Shown here one piece after another: positions 34,422 through 44,580 of a stretch of 64,000 nt of DNA. This stretch comes from UBA2991 sp965221735. GTDB taxonomy: Bacteria; Chloroflexota; Dehalococcoidia; Tepidiformales; Tepidiformaceae. Each line of letters begins with the position of its first letter. Within the stretch, counting starts at the first letter, position 1. The notes under the pieces are model-generated. The model saw nothing but the letters and a program-made list of their open reading frames with translations. It did not search any database and had not been told where the DNA came from. Location of the stretch: assembly GCA_965221735.1 (NCBI GenBank), contig OZ244910.1:2914001-2978000 (forward strand), written 5' to 3'. The position numbers were made by a program, and so were the translations under genes.

Positions 34422-37400
34422 GTGCAACGGGAACGATCGGGCGACCCGGCGCGTATCTCTCGTCGGATGGTGCGGGGGCTATTGGGAAACGGCCTGCTCC
34501 TGCAGGTGGCGCTCGTCGCGGTAGCCGCCGGGCTGGCGTCTGCCGGAACGGCGGTGGGAGGCGCGCAGAACACGACCGCGGTGAGCGTTGAAGTGCGCGT
34601 CTGGCAGCACGTGAGCGACGACCGCGACATCCACATCAGCGCTCGTCCGGTTGATGGCTCCTGGCGGACGCTGGGGACGATTCCCCTGCCGCTGGAGGAC
34701 GGCCTTAGCTCGACCGGGCGTTACCGCTACGGAGACATCGCCCTCCATGTTCGGCCCCCGCTCAGGTCACCGGTGTCCATCGAGGTGCGAGTCTGGCAAG
34801 ACGTCCGGGATGGCAAGAGCCTCTACGTCAGCGCCCGGCCGGCAGACGGGCTGTGGGCGACGCTGGGGACCATCCCGCTTCCCCTCGAAGACGGGTTCAG
34901 TTCCGACCGGACGTTCCGGTACGGAGACATCTCGCTCAGTGTCCCACTGCCGTCACCCGCCGTTGACGCTTGCTCAAACGGGATCGTTGTGCCGGAACCG
35001 GAGCGCAACCCCGGCCTTGTCCGCGACTGCGAGGTGTTGTTGGGGGCACGCGACATTCTGGCCGGAAGCGGCACCGCTCCCCGATGGAGCACCGACAGGC
35101 CCATCGGGGAGTGGACCGGCATCAACCTGAGCAGCTCGCCGCCACGCGTGACCGAGATCAATCTCTGGGGCGAACTGAAGGGCCGGCTTCCCCCAAGCCT
35201 TGGGCAACTGGATGAATTGCGGTCCCTTCACCTGCGTGACGCCGCACTGACCGGAGGGATTCCCCCGGAGCTTGCCGCGCTCTCGCACCTGGATTACCTG
35301 GACCTCTCCTCGAACGGGTTGACCGGCCCGATACCGGTCGGCCTGGCCTCGCTCAGCAACCTGCGGACCCTGAAGCTGGGCGGCAATCAACTTACGGGCG
35401 AGATCCCGGCCGAGCTCCGATCGCTGCAGAACCTCACGCACCTCAACCTCGGCGGCAACAGACTCACCGGCGAGATTCCGACAGAGCTCGCGACGATCCC
35501 CTACCTGTGGAACCTGACCCTCGGGGGAAACCAGCTGACCGGGACCATTCCCCCGGAGTTCGGCGAATTTCGCGCCTTGCGATCGCTCCACCTGACCGGG
35601 AACCGGTTGACGGGCAAGATTCCGCCAGAGCTCGGTGGGCTCGAGTACCTCACGCACCTCGACCTCGGGCAGAATGAGCTGACTGGTTCGATCCCGCCGG
35701 AGTTGGGAGCCCTGACGAACCTGGTGCACCTGTTCCTCTACAACAACAGGCTCACGGGTGAGATCCCCGGTTCCCTCGACTCGCTCCCCATGCTGATCAG
35801 GCTCTCCCTCGTCAACAACCCCCTGACGGGGTGCATCTCGCGGGTGCTGCATTCGAAACTTGCCAGGCTTTCCTGGGACGACGGGACCTCCCTCGGCCAG
35901 ATCGACCTGCCGTTGTGCGACGTGGCAAGCACCCTCGCGGGGCTGGAACCGCCCCAACCTGGCCTGACCGACAGGTGCTCGCGGGACGGCGCCGTACCCC
36001 AGCCCGAGGACAACCCCGACCTTGTCAGAGACTGCGCCGTACTCCTCGAAGCGAGGACCGTCCTCGCGGGAGCAGCTTCGCCTCCCAACTGGAGCGCGAA
36101 CCGGCCGATCGGCGACTGGGAAGGCGTGGAGCTCGGCGGGGCGCCCTTGCGGGTTACCTCACTCGAACTCACCAGTGGGGGGCTGCGAGGACGGATTCCG
36201 GCGGGGATCGCGAGGCTCACGGAACTGAAGCGCCTGGATCTTGCGGACAACAGCCTGAATGGCGGCATCCCCGCAGAGCTGGGCGCACTCGTGGACCTGG
36301 AGACACTCCGGCTGAACGGCAACGAGCTTTCGGGGGAGATCCCCGGCGATCTCGGGCACCTCCGGTACCTGGGGGAGCTCAACCTCTTCGGCAACCGTCT
36401 CACCGGTCAGATACCGGAAGGGTTGTCAGATCTGGAGAACCTGTCGCCGGGAATGGACTACTCGCGCATCGAGCCCCTTCTCCTGGACCTGCGGAACAAC
36501 CGCCTGACGGGCGGCATCCCCATTGCGTTTGCAGAGCTGGCGAAGGGCACCAGGCTCGACCTCCGCCTGACCGGCAACCGGCTGACGGGCTGTATTCCGT
36601 TAGCCCTGGGTGGTGCGCTGAGCGACCGGGCCGCACTCGGGCTTACCTACTGCCAGTGCCCATCCGCCTTGCTCTTCGACCGCGAGTACCGGCCTGCCCT
36701 GACGTTGGGCGCGGACGGGATTCCGTTCATGCCCCGGCAAACCACCGACCTCGCAGGCACCTACCGCCTCTCACCCTCGCTTGTCACGGAACTCCCCTCA
36801 GGAGGGCGATATCTGCTCGGAGAACTCATGCGAAACGAGGATGGGGACGTGGCCGTCAAGATCGAGGAGCTCACGAGCCATTCCCACCTCATCATCAACG
36901 CCTTGACGGGCGAAGAGCTCTCCCGGTCGGTTGTCGAGAGTCCCAGCCACTGTCGCGTCAGCGCGTCGAATCTCTTCGACCAGCTCGTGAGGTCGGCTCG
37001 GGTGCAGCCTCTCGGCCCGCCCCGTGACCCCGACGGCGTCCACCGCTTGAAGGTGTTCCAGACCGTGGACGGGGGGCGGTCGTACCGCATCGACGGCTCC
37101 AACTTCCTCGTCATCGACGTGCCCCGGGGGATGCGCCTCACGCTGGAGTACGTGCGCAACAACCGGGCCGGGCTCCGAGACGAAGCGAGCGGTTCGGTGC
37201 TTACGCTCGACGCCACGACCGGGAGAACCCTCTCGCGCCGCATCACTGGAGCGGACGGCGAGCGGGATGTGGGCTCGCTCTTCGACCGGCTCGCCGCTTC
37301 GGTGCGGGAGCATCCCGCACCATCTTCGTGTGATGACCCCCGCACAGCTCCAGACTGCCAGGCCCTGTTGGAGGCGAAGGCGACCTTTGGCGGCAGCAGA

Positions 37401-37886
37401 ACCCTGAACTGGAGCGCCTTCACTCCCGTCGAGGACTGGCAGGGGGTGACCGTCAGCAGGTGGACCGGCCGGGTAGTGGAAGTGGGCCTGTTCAGCCAGG
37501 GCCTGGCAGGTCCCATTCCCCTCTCGCTGAGCCGGCTCTCGGCGCTGGAGCGGCTGGACCTCTATCGGAATGACCTGACGGGCGGCATCCCGCCGGAGCT
37601 CGGCCTCTTGACCGAACTGCGGGAGCTGAGGCTGGGGGAGAACCCCCTGGGAGGCGGCATCCCGCCGGAGCTTGGCTCGCTCGCCAGCCTGGTGACGTTG
37701 AACCTCTACGGCACGGGGCTGGTTGGTGAGATACCGGAGGAGCTGGGCTCACTCGAAAGTCTTGAGACCCTCATGGTGTACGGCAATAACCTGGAGGGGT
37801 GCATTCCGGACGGCTTGCTGCAGTTCGACTTCAACATCCACAGCTTCAACAACCCCCACTTGCGACGCTGCGGGACGGCTAACTAG
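34422..37886 (+). CDS. large secreted plant-type leucine-rich repeat protein
   Basis: An 1154-residue protein. A hydrophobic segment (about 21-45) serves as signal or anchor. Residues 55-110 and 119-174 are two near-identical beta modules (VEVRVWQ ... GTIPLPLEDG ... YGDI). Three blocks follow, each opening with a plant LRRNT-like cap (for example DCEVLLGARDILAGS ... W ... IGEWTG) and LRRs of the LxxLxxLxLxxNxLTGxIPxEL type: a long block to about 490, a second from about 510 to 745, and a short last block from about 965. Between blocks two and three lie two related modules of about 100 residues (TYRLSPSLVTELPSGGRYLLGEL; VHRLKVFQTVDGGRSYRIDGS). It probably acts at the cell surface in binding. 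The start is GTG 34422 or ATG 34467. Confidence 0.88.
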   Translation: MQRERSGDPARISRRMVRGLLGNGLLLQVALVAVAAGLASAGTAVGGAQNTTAVSVEVRVWQHVSDDRDIHISARPVDGSWRTLGTIPLPLEDGLSSTGRYRYGDIALHVRPPLRSPVSIEVRVWQDVRDGKSLYVSARPADGLWATLGTIPLPLEDGFSSDRTFRYGDISLSVPLPSPAVDACSNGIVVPEPERNPGLVRDCEVLLGARDILAGSGTAPRWSTDRPIGEWTGINLSSSPPRVTEINLWGELKGRLPPSLGQLDELRSLHLRDAALTGGIPPELAALSHLDYLDLSSNGLTGPIPVGLASLSNLRTLKLGGNQLTGEIPAELRSLQNLTHLNLGGNRLTGEIPTELATIPYLWNLTLGGNQLTGTIPPEFGEFRALRSLHLTGNRLTGKIPPELGGLEYLTHLDLGQNELTGSIPPELGALTNLVHLFLYNNRLTGEIPGSLDSLPMLIRLSLVNNPLTGCISRVLHSKLARLSWDDGTSLGQIDLPLCDVASTLAGLEPPQPGLTDRCSRDGAVPQPEDNPDLVRDCAVLLEARTVLAGAASPPNWSANRPIGDWEGVELGGAPLRVTSLELTSGGLRGRIPAGIARLTELKRLDLADNSLNGGIPAELGALVDLETLRLNGNELSGEIPGDLGHLRYLGELNLFGNRLTGQIPEGLSDLENLSPGMDYSRIEPLLLDLRNNRLTGGIPIAFAELAKGTRLDLRLTGNRLTGCIPLALGGALSDRAALGLTYCQCPSALLFDREYRPALTLGADGIPFMPRQTTDLAGTYRLSPSLVTELPSGGRYLLGELMRNEDGDVAVKIEELTSHSHLIINALTGEELSRSVVESPSHCRVSASNLFDQLVRSARVQPLGPPRDPDGVHRLKVFQTVDGGRSYRIDGSNFLVIDVPRGMRLTLEYVRNNRAGLRDEASGSVLTLDATTGRTLSRRITGADGERDVGSLFDRLAASVREHPAPSSCDDPRTAPDCQALLEAKATFGGSRTLNWSAFTPVEDWQGVTVSRWTGRVVEVGLFSQGLAGPIPLSLSRLSALERLDLYRNDLTGGIPPELGLLTELRELRLGENPLGGGIPPELGSLASLVTLNLYGTGLVGEIPEELGSLESLETLMVYGNNLEGCIPDGLLQFDFNIHSFNNPHLRRCGTAN

Positions 37887-37921
37887 TTCCCGCCGGGGGC
37901 TCAACCCGGACATCCTGCGGA

Positions 37922-38821
37922 TCACGCGAAGCCGCGTTCCTCGAGGAACTGGATGGCGAGGGCGGCGCATTGCTCGGGTTCCTCCAGCTGGAGGAAGTGC
38001 GTGGTGTTGGGGAGGAAGTCGTAGTTCGTCTCGATCAGCTCCCGCAGGTCCATCGAGGGGAGGAACGAGAACGGGGTGGTCGGGTCGGAGCCGATGGCCT
38101 TGACCGGGCAACGGACACGGCTGAAGTCGACCTCCATGGCCCACCCGAACCCGAACTCGTAGCCCTGCGCCTCGTACTCCTTCGGGCAGCAGAGCTCGTA
38201 GCCCTCGCCGTCGACGGCGGGGCGGGTCGTCGCCTCGGCGAGGAGGTCGTGGACGCCGGGGCGCACGCGACCGTAAACGGGGTTCGTGCGCAGGCTTTCG
38301 GCGAGCTCCGCGGGCGACTCGAACCGGTCCGGTCGCCGGCGGGTGCCCTCGGCGACACGCCAGAGCCTGGGCTCCATCTCGTCGGGCGTACCGCCCGGCG
38401 GGCAGACGGGCGGGTCGAACAGCACAAGGGTCGAGAAGGTGTCCTGCTCCTGGGCGTGGAGCAGCGCGCCCAGCGCGGAGACGGAGTGGTAGACGCCGAT
38501 CACGGGCTTCTCCCCGAAGCGCCCGGCGACGGCGCGCGCCACGGCGACGCAGTCCTCGGCGAAGGCGGGGATGTTGTGCGTCGCCTGTTCCCCGACCGGA
38601 TTCCAGCCGTGGCTGCGAAGGTCGTAGACGAACAGGTCGAAGCGATCGATCAAGAGCGACCAGAAGGGGTAGTAGGCATCGGCGGCCGCGCCGTTGCCGT
38701 GGGTCAGGAGCATGCGGGGGCCGTCGGGGTTGCCGTGCCGCCGCACCCGGAGGCGCGTCCCGTCGGGCGAGTCCACGTCGAGCACGGCCCGCGGCTCGGG
38801 AACCAGCCAGCGTGCCGTCAC
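37922..38821 (-). CDS. alpha/beta hydrolase
   Basis: A 299-residue alpha/beta-hydrolase. RMLLTHGNGAAADAYYPFWSLLIDRFDLFVYDLRSHGWNPVG is the strand 3-4 region with the oxyanion HG. The nucleophile elbow is GVYHSVSALGALLHA, where Ser sits in H-S-V-S-A rather than a full GxSxG. An acidic residue follows strand 6 (FDPPVCPP), and the His is in PNTTHFLQLEEPEQC. The cap domain (about 150-230) is helical. The substrate is unknown. It lies 16 bp downstream of the ABC-2 permease on the same strand and may be co-transcribed. Confidence 0.85.
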   Translation of the reverse strand: MTARWLVPEPRAVLDVDSPDGTRLRVRRHGNPDGPRMLLTHGNGAAADAYYPFWSLLIDRFDLFVYDLRSHGWNPVGEQATHNIPAFAEDCVAVARAVAGRFGEKPVIGVYHSVSALGALLHAQEQDTFSTLVLFDPPVCPPGGTPDEMEPRLWRVAEGTRRRPDRFESPAELAESLRTNPVYGRVRPGVHDLLAEATTRPAVDGEGYELCCPKEYEAQGYEFGFGWAMEVDFSRVRCPVKAIGSDPTTPFSFLPSMDLRELIETNYDFLPNTTHFLQLEEPEQCAALAIQFLEERGFA

Positions 38822-38837
38822 GGCGGGCTCGCCCTTC

Positions 38838-39727
38838 CTATTCGGTCGTGCGGATGGCGCGGATGGCGATGGTGAGCATGGCCGCGCCGAAGACGACCAC
38901 GACGCCGATCTCTTCCCACGTGCTGAGGGTGTAGCCGAACCAGTCGACGTGGGTGATCTGGAAGGGGGCGTCGGCGGGAAGGGCCTTGAGCTGCTCGGAG
39001 AGGGCGATCTCGCGGATGGGGGCGACAGCGTAGGTGACCGGGTTGAGCTTGACGATGACGTCCATCCAGGCGGGGACGTTGTTGATGGGGAAGAAGATCC
39101 CGGAGAGGAACATGGCCGGCATGATCGCGACCTGGGAGATCATCTGGAAGCTCTCGACGGAGCGCAGGCGGCTGCCCAGGGCCACGCCCAGCCCCGTGAG
39201 CATGAACGACACGAGAGCGATGAGCCCGATGAGCTTGGCGACTATCTCGAGGGTGATGTCGATGCCGAGGATGGGGGCCATCACGAACATGACGATGCCG
39301 TTGACGAGGGAGACGGTGGCGCCGCCGCTGATCTTGCCGATGCAGATGGCGGTGCGGCTCACGGGCGCCACGAGGATCTCGCGGAGGAAGCCGAACTGGC
39401 GGTCGGTGACGATCGAGACTCCGGAGAAGACGGAGTTCATCAGGACGATCATCGCGACCATGCCGGGGAAGATGAACTGGCGGTAGCCGATGTCGCCGGG
39501 GAGGGTGGCGATGCTGTTGCCCAGCCCCTCGCCGAACATGACGAGCATCATGATGGGCATGATGAAGGCGGAGATCATGCGCGGGCGGTCGCGGAAGTAG
39601 ATGAGCACTTCCCGCATCCAGATGACGCGCACCACCTGCAGGAAGCTGGCGCGGCCGGTCTCGGGGCGCGCGCTGCCGGTCGCGACCTGGGCGCCCGCGT
39701 CCGCCGGGGCCGTGGCCTGCTCGACGG

Positions 39728-39731
<4 letters not shown>
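38838..39731 (-). CDS. ABC-2 type permease (drug exporter type)
   Basis: A 297-residue integral membrane protein with six hydrophobic segments. QVVRVIWMREVLIYFRDRPRMISAFIMPIMMLVMFGEGLG and FGFLREILVAPVSRTAICIGKISGGATVSLVNGIVM are signature regions of DrrB/ABC2_membrane proteins. FLSGIFFPINNVPAWMDVIVKLNPVTYAVAPIREI is the C-terminal transmembrane pair. It pairs with the ATPase gene that overlaps its start by 4 bp. The exported molecule is unknown. Confidence 0.92.
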
Positions 39732-40756
<1,025 letters not shown>

Positions 40757-40759
40757 GGG

Positions 40760-41971
40760 CTAGCCCTCGGGAGCGAACACGTCGGTGTCGGGGAAGTAGT
40801 CGGACCAGGCGAACCAGAAGACGGCGAAGCCGTTGAGGACCTCGAGGCGGGAGCCCTCGAGCTCGCCCGAAAGCGCCTCGCCCGTGAGCACGGACCAGAC
40901 GGAGCCGGTCTCGAGGTCGCGCAGGGTCTCACCGCCGGCGTCAGGCTCGTGCGCCTCGAAGGTGAGGAGTTGTCCATCGACCGTGGGGTCGTAGGCGATG
41001 GCGGCGCGTCCGACGGCGTCCCAGGCAACGAGCACGGGCTGGTTGCCGATCAGGTCGTTGACGACGGGATTCGCGGCGAGGAGGCGGTGGGCGTAGGCCT
41101 TCCTCCCCTGGGGAATGACGACCCCGTGGACGAGCTCCTTGCCGAAGAGGCGGTCGTCGGCGTTGCGTTCGCCGATGACGCCGGCCTGGGGGCTGAAGTA
41201 GTAGCCGCTGTAGGCATCAATGACGTAGCCGCCCTGGTCGAGCACCTGCGTGTCGGGGTGGAGCTGGCGCCAGCTCTCCCAGGTGGTGAGGACGGCGGGC
41301 ACGACTTCGAGGGGCGTGCCCGTGAGCGGCCCCTCGACGGCCTCGCCGAGGAACTGGCTCCAGAGGGTCTCGGTCTGCCGGTCGAACATGACGAGGGCGT
41401 TCATGATGAGCTTCCCCGACACGCCGAAGCTGAGCGTTTCTCCCTGGATGTCGCGGGCATACACGATGCCCGTAAAGCAGAGCGGTCACCAGGTGACCGC
41501 GATGGCGCGACCTCCCAGCGTGTCGTTCACGATCTCGTGGGCGCTGAGGAAGGCGGCGCCGTAGGCGCGGTGCTCGCCGTCGATGGAGACGCCGATGACG
41601 AGGTCGCTCAGGGTGAGCTGCCGGTCGGCGTCCTCGGCGGTGACGAAGCGGGGGTTGTCGATGGCGGGGATAGCGTCGGGCGGGAGGAGGGTGACGATCT
41701 CGAGATCGGGGTCGCCCGGCTCTCGGGGCTCCTCCGGCTCGGCGGGGGTGGCGGCGGTAGTGGCCGCGGGCTCCGTGGCGGGGGCCTCGGTGGCGGGGGC
41801 GGGGGTCTCGGTGGCCATCCCGGAGGGTTCCGTAGCTGCGGTGGCGGCGGGCTCCGTGGCGGGGGGCTGGGTGGGTGCGGCGGGGGGCGTCTCCGGGTCG
41901 GAGCCACCGCAGGCGAGGGCCGCCAGCGCCAGGACGAGCGCCAGGGCAGCGGCCGCCGCCGCCCTGGTCAT
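40760..41971 (-). CDS. DUF3179 lipoprotein, probable selenoprotein (UGA at the first Cys of CPLC)
   Basis: Read through the UGA at 41486-41488, one frame gives 403 residues. MTRAAAAAALALVLALAALAC is a lipoprotein signal, followed by a Pro/Thr/Glu-rich linker to about residue 95. The DUF3179 domain comes next (DAIPAIDNPRF ... VIGVSIDGEHRAYGAAFLSAHEIVNDTLGGRAIAVTW-U-PLCFTGIVYARD ... LSFGVSGKLIMNALVMFDRQTETLWSQFLGEAVEGPLTG). Homologs have CPLC where this has UPLC (Sec162, Cys165). Sequence on both sides of the UGA is fully conserved with no shift. A SECIS-like hairpin follows. DUF3179 proteins are extracytoplasmic and of unknown role; a CxxC or UxxC motif implies redox or metal chemistry. The start ATG overlaps the pheA stop (ATGA). 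A chance Cys-to-stop substitution is the alternative. Confidence 0.8.
41454..41472 (-). promoter_or_regulatory. candidate bacterial SECIS hairpin
   Basis: On the mRNA, a 7-bp stem CGGGCAU/AUGCCCG closes a CGUGU loop. The first loop base is 21 nt after the UGA, and the loop has G in position 2 followed by U. Bacterial SECIS elements lie within the coding region just after the UGA, with a small apical loop carrying an early G. Pairing uses UAU for Tyr, where this genome nearly always uses UAC, which would break the top of the stem. Confidence 0.65.
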
Positions 41972-42786
41972 CGAGCCGCCTGGGGGTAGCTGCCGAAGAC
42001 CTTGAGCATGCTCGTCATGCCGCGCAGTCCGTCGAGGGCGGCGGCGCACCCGGGGTCGCGCGCATGGCCCTCGAAGTCGATAAGGAAGATGTACTCGCCG
42101 AAGGTCGCGCGGGTGGGGCGGCTCTCCATCTTGGTGCAGTTGATGCCGCGGCTGGAGAACTCGGTCAGGGCGGCGGTGAGGAGCCCGGGGCTGTCGCCGG
42201 AGAACTCGAAGGCGATGGAGGTGCGGTCCCGGCCCGAGGGCTCCGGCTCGTGCCGGCCCACGACGACGAAGCGGGTGGCGTTGCTGTCCTGGTCCTGGAT
42301 GGCCTCGGCGAGCACGTCGGCGCCGTAGATCTCGGCGGCGCGGACCGTGGAGATGGCGCCCGTGCCCCGGTGCGCGACGGCGAGCTCGACGGCTTGCGCG
42401 GTGGAGAGCGCGGCGGCGCGCTGGGCATCGGGGCAGTGCTGCCCGAGGAAGACGCGGCACTGTCCCAGCGCCTGCGGGTGCGAGTAGATGAGGTCGATGT
42501 CGCCGATGGCCGTGCCGGGGGAGGCGACGAGGTTGTGGACGACCGGCACGAGCACCTCACCCTGGATCTTGAGGGCGGTCTCGTGGATGAGGATGTCGAG
42601 GGTCTCGGGCACGGAGCCGTTGAGCGAGTTCTCGATGGCCATGACGCCGGTCTCGGCCTCGCCCGCCTCGACGGCGCGGGCGACGGCGCCGTGCGTCTGG
42701 CAGGGGAGCAGCTCGGAGCCGGGGAAATGGCGCCGCGCGGCCTCCTCGCCGAAGGTGCCCGGCGGGCCGAGGAAGGCGACCTTCAC
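41968..42786 (-). CDS. pheA: prephenate dehydratase
   Basis: A 272-residue monofunctional enzyme converting prephenate to phenylpyruvate in phenylalanine synthesis. The catalytic domain has VAFLGPPGTFGEEAA, GVMAIENSLNGSVPETLDIL, YSHPQALGQCR, AAALSTAQAVE and SNATRFVVVGR (TRF motif). The C-terminal ACT domain (TSIAFEFSGDSPGLLTAALTEFSSRGINCTKMESRPTR) carries the ESRP regulatory motif for phenylalanine feedback. The start GTG 42786 is preferred over ATG 42819 because GGGAGGG lies 7-13 bp upstream and the protein then starts VKVAFLG. No chorismate mutase domain is present. It overlaps the DUF3179 gene by ATGA. Confidence 0.93.
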   Translation of the reverse strand: MKVAFLGPPGTFGEEAARRHFPGSELLPCQTHGAVARAVEAGEAETGVMAIENSLNGSVPETLDILIHETALKIQGEVLVPVVHNLVASPGTAIGDIDLIYSHPQALGQCRVFLGQHCPDAQRAAALSTAQAVELAVAHRGTGAISTVRAAEIYGADVLAEAIQDQDSNATRFVVVGRHEPEPSGRDRTSIAFEFSGDSPGLLTAALTEFSSRGINCTKMESRPTRATFGEYIFLIDFEGHARDPGCAAALDGLRGMTSMLKVFGSYPQAAR

Positions 42787-42802
42787 GCCGGACCCTCCCG
42801 CC

Positions 42803-43477
42803 TCAGGTGTCGAACCCATGGGCGCCCCCGATGAGCGCTTCCTGGAGCATCCCCTTGCTCTCGGCGCGGGTTACGACGACGAGGGCGTCGCCGACGGTGA
42901 GGGTCGTGTCGGCGCCGGGGACGCGGGGCACGCCCCCGGAATCGACGATGAGCGCGATGAGCGATTCGGGGGGCAGCAGCACCTCGCGGGGGGTGCGCCC
43001 GACGACCGGCGAGGTTTCCGAAAGGCGCACCTCGACCAGCTCCAGCCCCTGGTGGAGCTGCATGACCGGGACCATCGAGGTGACGGGAAGCTCCTGTTCG
43101 ATCTGGGAGAGGATCGCCTCCGTGGCGGAGACGGTCGTCTCGATGCCGCGCTTCTGGAAGAGGAGCGCGTTCGCGGGGTTGTTGACGCGGGCGAGGACGC
43201 GGGGCACGCCGCGGTAGCGCGCGATCTCGCAGACGACGAGGTTGTCCTCGTCGTCGCCGGTGACGGCCGCGACGAGATCGGCGCGGGCGATGCCGGCGCC
43301 GTCGAGCACGGACGCCTCGCAGGCGTCGCCCTGCTGGACCGTGCCCTCGAGCAGGTCGTTGATCTCGGCGGCGCGGGAGGCGCGGCGCTCGATGACGAGC
43401 ATCTCGTGGTCGCCGCTGAGGAGCTCGCGCCCGAGGTAGTACCCGACCTTGCCGCCGCCGGCGATGATGACGTACAC
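42803..43477 (-). CDS. trkA: TrkA-type potassium channel/transporter regulatory subunit
   Basis: A 224-residue cytoplasmic protein with an RCK_N domain (MYVIIAGGGKVGYYLGRELLSGDHEMLVIERR, nucleotide-binding GGGKVG; GDACEASVLDGAGI; VTGDDEDNLVVCEIA; VPRVLARVNNPAN) and an RCK_C (TrkA_C) domain (about 140-215, LVEVRLSETSPVVGRTPREVLLPPESLIALI). It gates a K+ uptake channel in response to NAD(H) or ATP. No Trk/Ktr membrane subunit is adjacent. It follows a second, shorter TrkA_N gene by 3 bp, so the two probably form one complex. Confidence 0.88.
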   Translation of the reverse strand: MYVIIAGGGKVGYYLGRELLSGDHEMLVIERRASRAAEINDLLEGTVQQGDACEASVLDGAGIARADLVAAVTGDDEDNLVVCEIARYRGVPRVLARVNNPANALLFQKRGIETTVSATEAILSQIEQELPVTSMVPVMQLHQGLELVEVRLSETSPVVGRTPREVLLPPESLIALIVDSGGVPRVPGADTTLTVGDALVVVTRAESKGMLQEALIGGAHGFDT

Positions 43478-43480
43478 GGC

Positions 43481-43891
43481 TCAGGCCGGTCCCGACTCGG
43501 GCAGCATGGCGAGGATCGCCTCCGCGCCCGCGCTGGTGGGGCTGTAGGTCTGGAGCCCGAGGTGGCCGAAGATCTCGCCCCGCTCCGGGTCCTTCGTGCG
43601 GCAGACGACGTTCTTCACGCCGAGGAGCTCGCGGGCGAGCTGGCTGGCGAAGTAGTTGCGGTTGTCGCCCTGCGTGACGGCGACGAAGGCGTCCGCATCG
43701 CGGGCGCCGGCGCGCTCCAGGACCTCGGCATCCATGCCGTTGCCGACGGCCATGCGTCCGCCGAAACCGTCCGGCAGGCGGCGGAACTGGCCCGCATCGA
43801 GGTCGAGCACGGTGACGGAATGGCCGTCGCGGTCGAGGCTGGCGGCGATGGCCGCGCCGGTGCGCCCGCAGCCCATGATGACGACGTTCAC
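43481..43891 (-). CDS. TrkA N-terminal (RCK_N) domain protein
   Basis: A 136-residue protein consisting of one Rossmann RCK_N domain: MNVVIMGCGRTGAAIAASLDRDGHSVTVLDLD, GNGMDAEVLERAGARDADAFVAVTQGDNRNYFASQLARELLGVKNVVCRTKDPERGEIFGHLGLQTYSPT. It lacks the TrkA_C half found in its neighbour. It may form a hetero-oligomeric gating ring with the protein from 42803-43477. Its start overlaps the universal-stress gene's stop by 4 bp. Confidence 0.85.
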   Translation of the reverse strand: MNVVIMGCGRTGAAIAASLDRDGHSVTVLDLDAGQFRRLPDGFGGRMAVGNGMDAEVLERAGARDADAFVAVTQGDNRNYFASQLARELLGVKNVVCRTKDPERGEIFGHLGLQTYSPTSAGAEAILAMLPESGPA

Positions 43892-44361
43892 CGGCGGGCC
43901 GCGGCCTTCCCGGCGGCGGGAGCGGGCAGCTCCAGCGGCGCGCGCACGATCCAGACGTTGCAGGAGGCGTGCTTGAGGACGTAGCCGGCGGTCGGGCCGA
44001 CCTCGAACTGGCCGAGGAGGGGGGTCCAGCCGACGCCCAGCATGATCACGTCGACGCCGCGCGCCTCGGCCTCCTCCACGATGGCGGGGCCGGCGACGCG
44101 CGCCTGCAGGAGCTCGTCCTCGATGGTGGCGCCGTTGCCCTCGCCCTCGGCGAGCGCGCGGGCGCGGCGCAGCAGCTCCTCGCCGCGCTGGGCTTCAAGG
44201 TCCAGGTCGGCGGTGACGGGCAGGCTGCGCTCGACTTCGATGACATGCAGGAGGGTGAGGGCGCCTTTCTCCTGGCGCGCCAGCGCGGCTCCCACGGCGA
44301 CGGCCTCAAGGCTGGCCGAGTCATCCACCACGGGGGCCAGGATGGAACGGAATCTCGCCAT
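43888..44361 (-). CDS. universal stress protein (UspA-like)
   Basis: A 157-residue UspA-fold protein. MARFRSILAPVVDDSASLEAVAVGAALARQEKGALTLLHVIEV opens the fold, DVIMLGVGWTPLLGQFEVGPTAGYVLKHASCNVWIVRAP closes it. The usual ATP-binding G-2x-G-9x-G-(S/T) motif is degenerate (GVGWTP ... GPTAGYVL), so nucleotide binding is uncertain. It is first in an apparent operon Usp-trkA_N-trkA-pheA-DUF3179, all overlapping or nearly so. The Ala-rich tail is unusual. Confidence 0.82.
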   Translation of the reverse strand: MARFRSILAPVVDDSASLEAVAVGAALARQEKGALTLLHVIEVERSLPVTADLDLEAQRGEELLRRARALAEGEGNGATIEDELLQARVAGPAIVEEAEARGVDVIMLGVGWTPLLGQFEVGPTAGYVLKHASCNVWIVRAPLELPAPAAGKAAARR

Positions 44362-44580
44362 TGCGAAACGTCCCTCCGCGACGAGCGAGAATACTGCCGC
44401 AGGGCTCCGCGCACAATGCGGCGCGCGCTTGCCCATCGGGTGGCGACCGAATACCCGCGGGGATGCTACCGTACCGTTGCGCGAGCGAATCCGGCGCCCG
44501 GCGTGGCACACGGGCGCTCGGATCGCCATAATGGGCGCGCTCGGTCGCAGGAGCGGCCGGAACCACGAGGGAGAGCGCAA

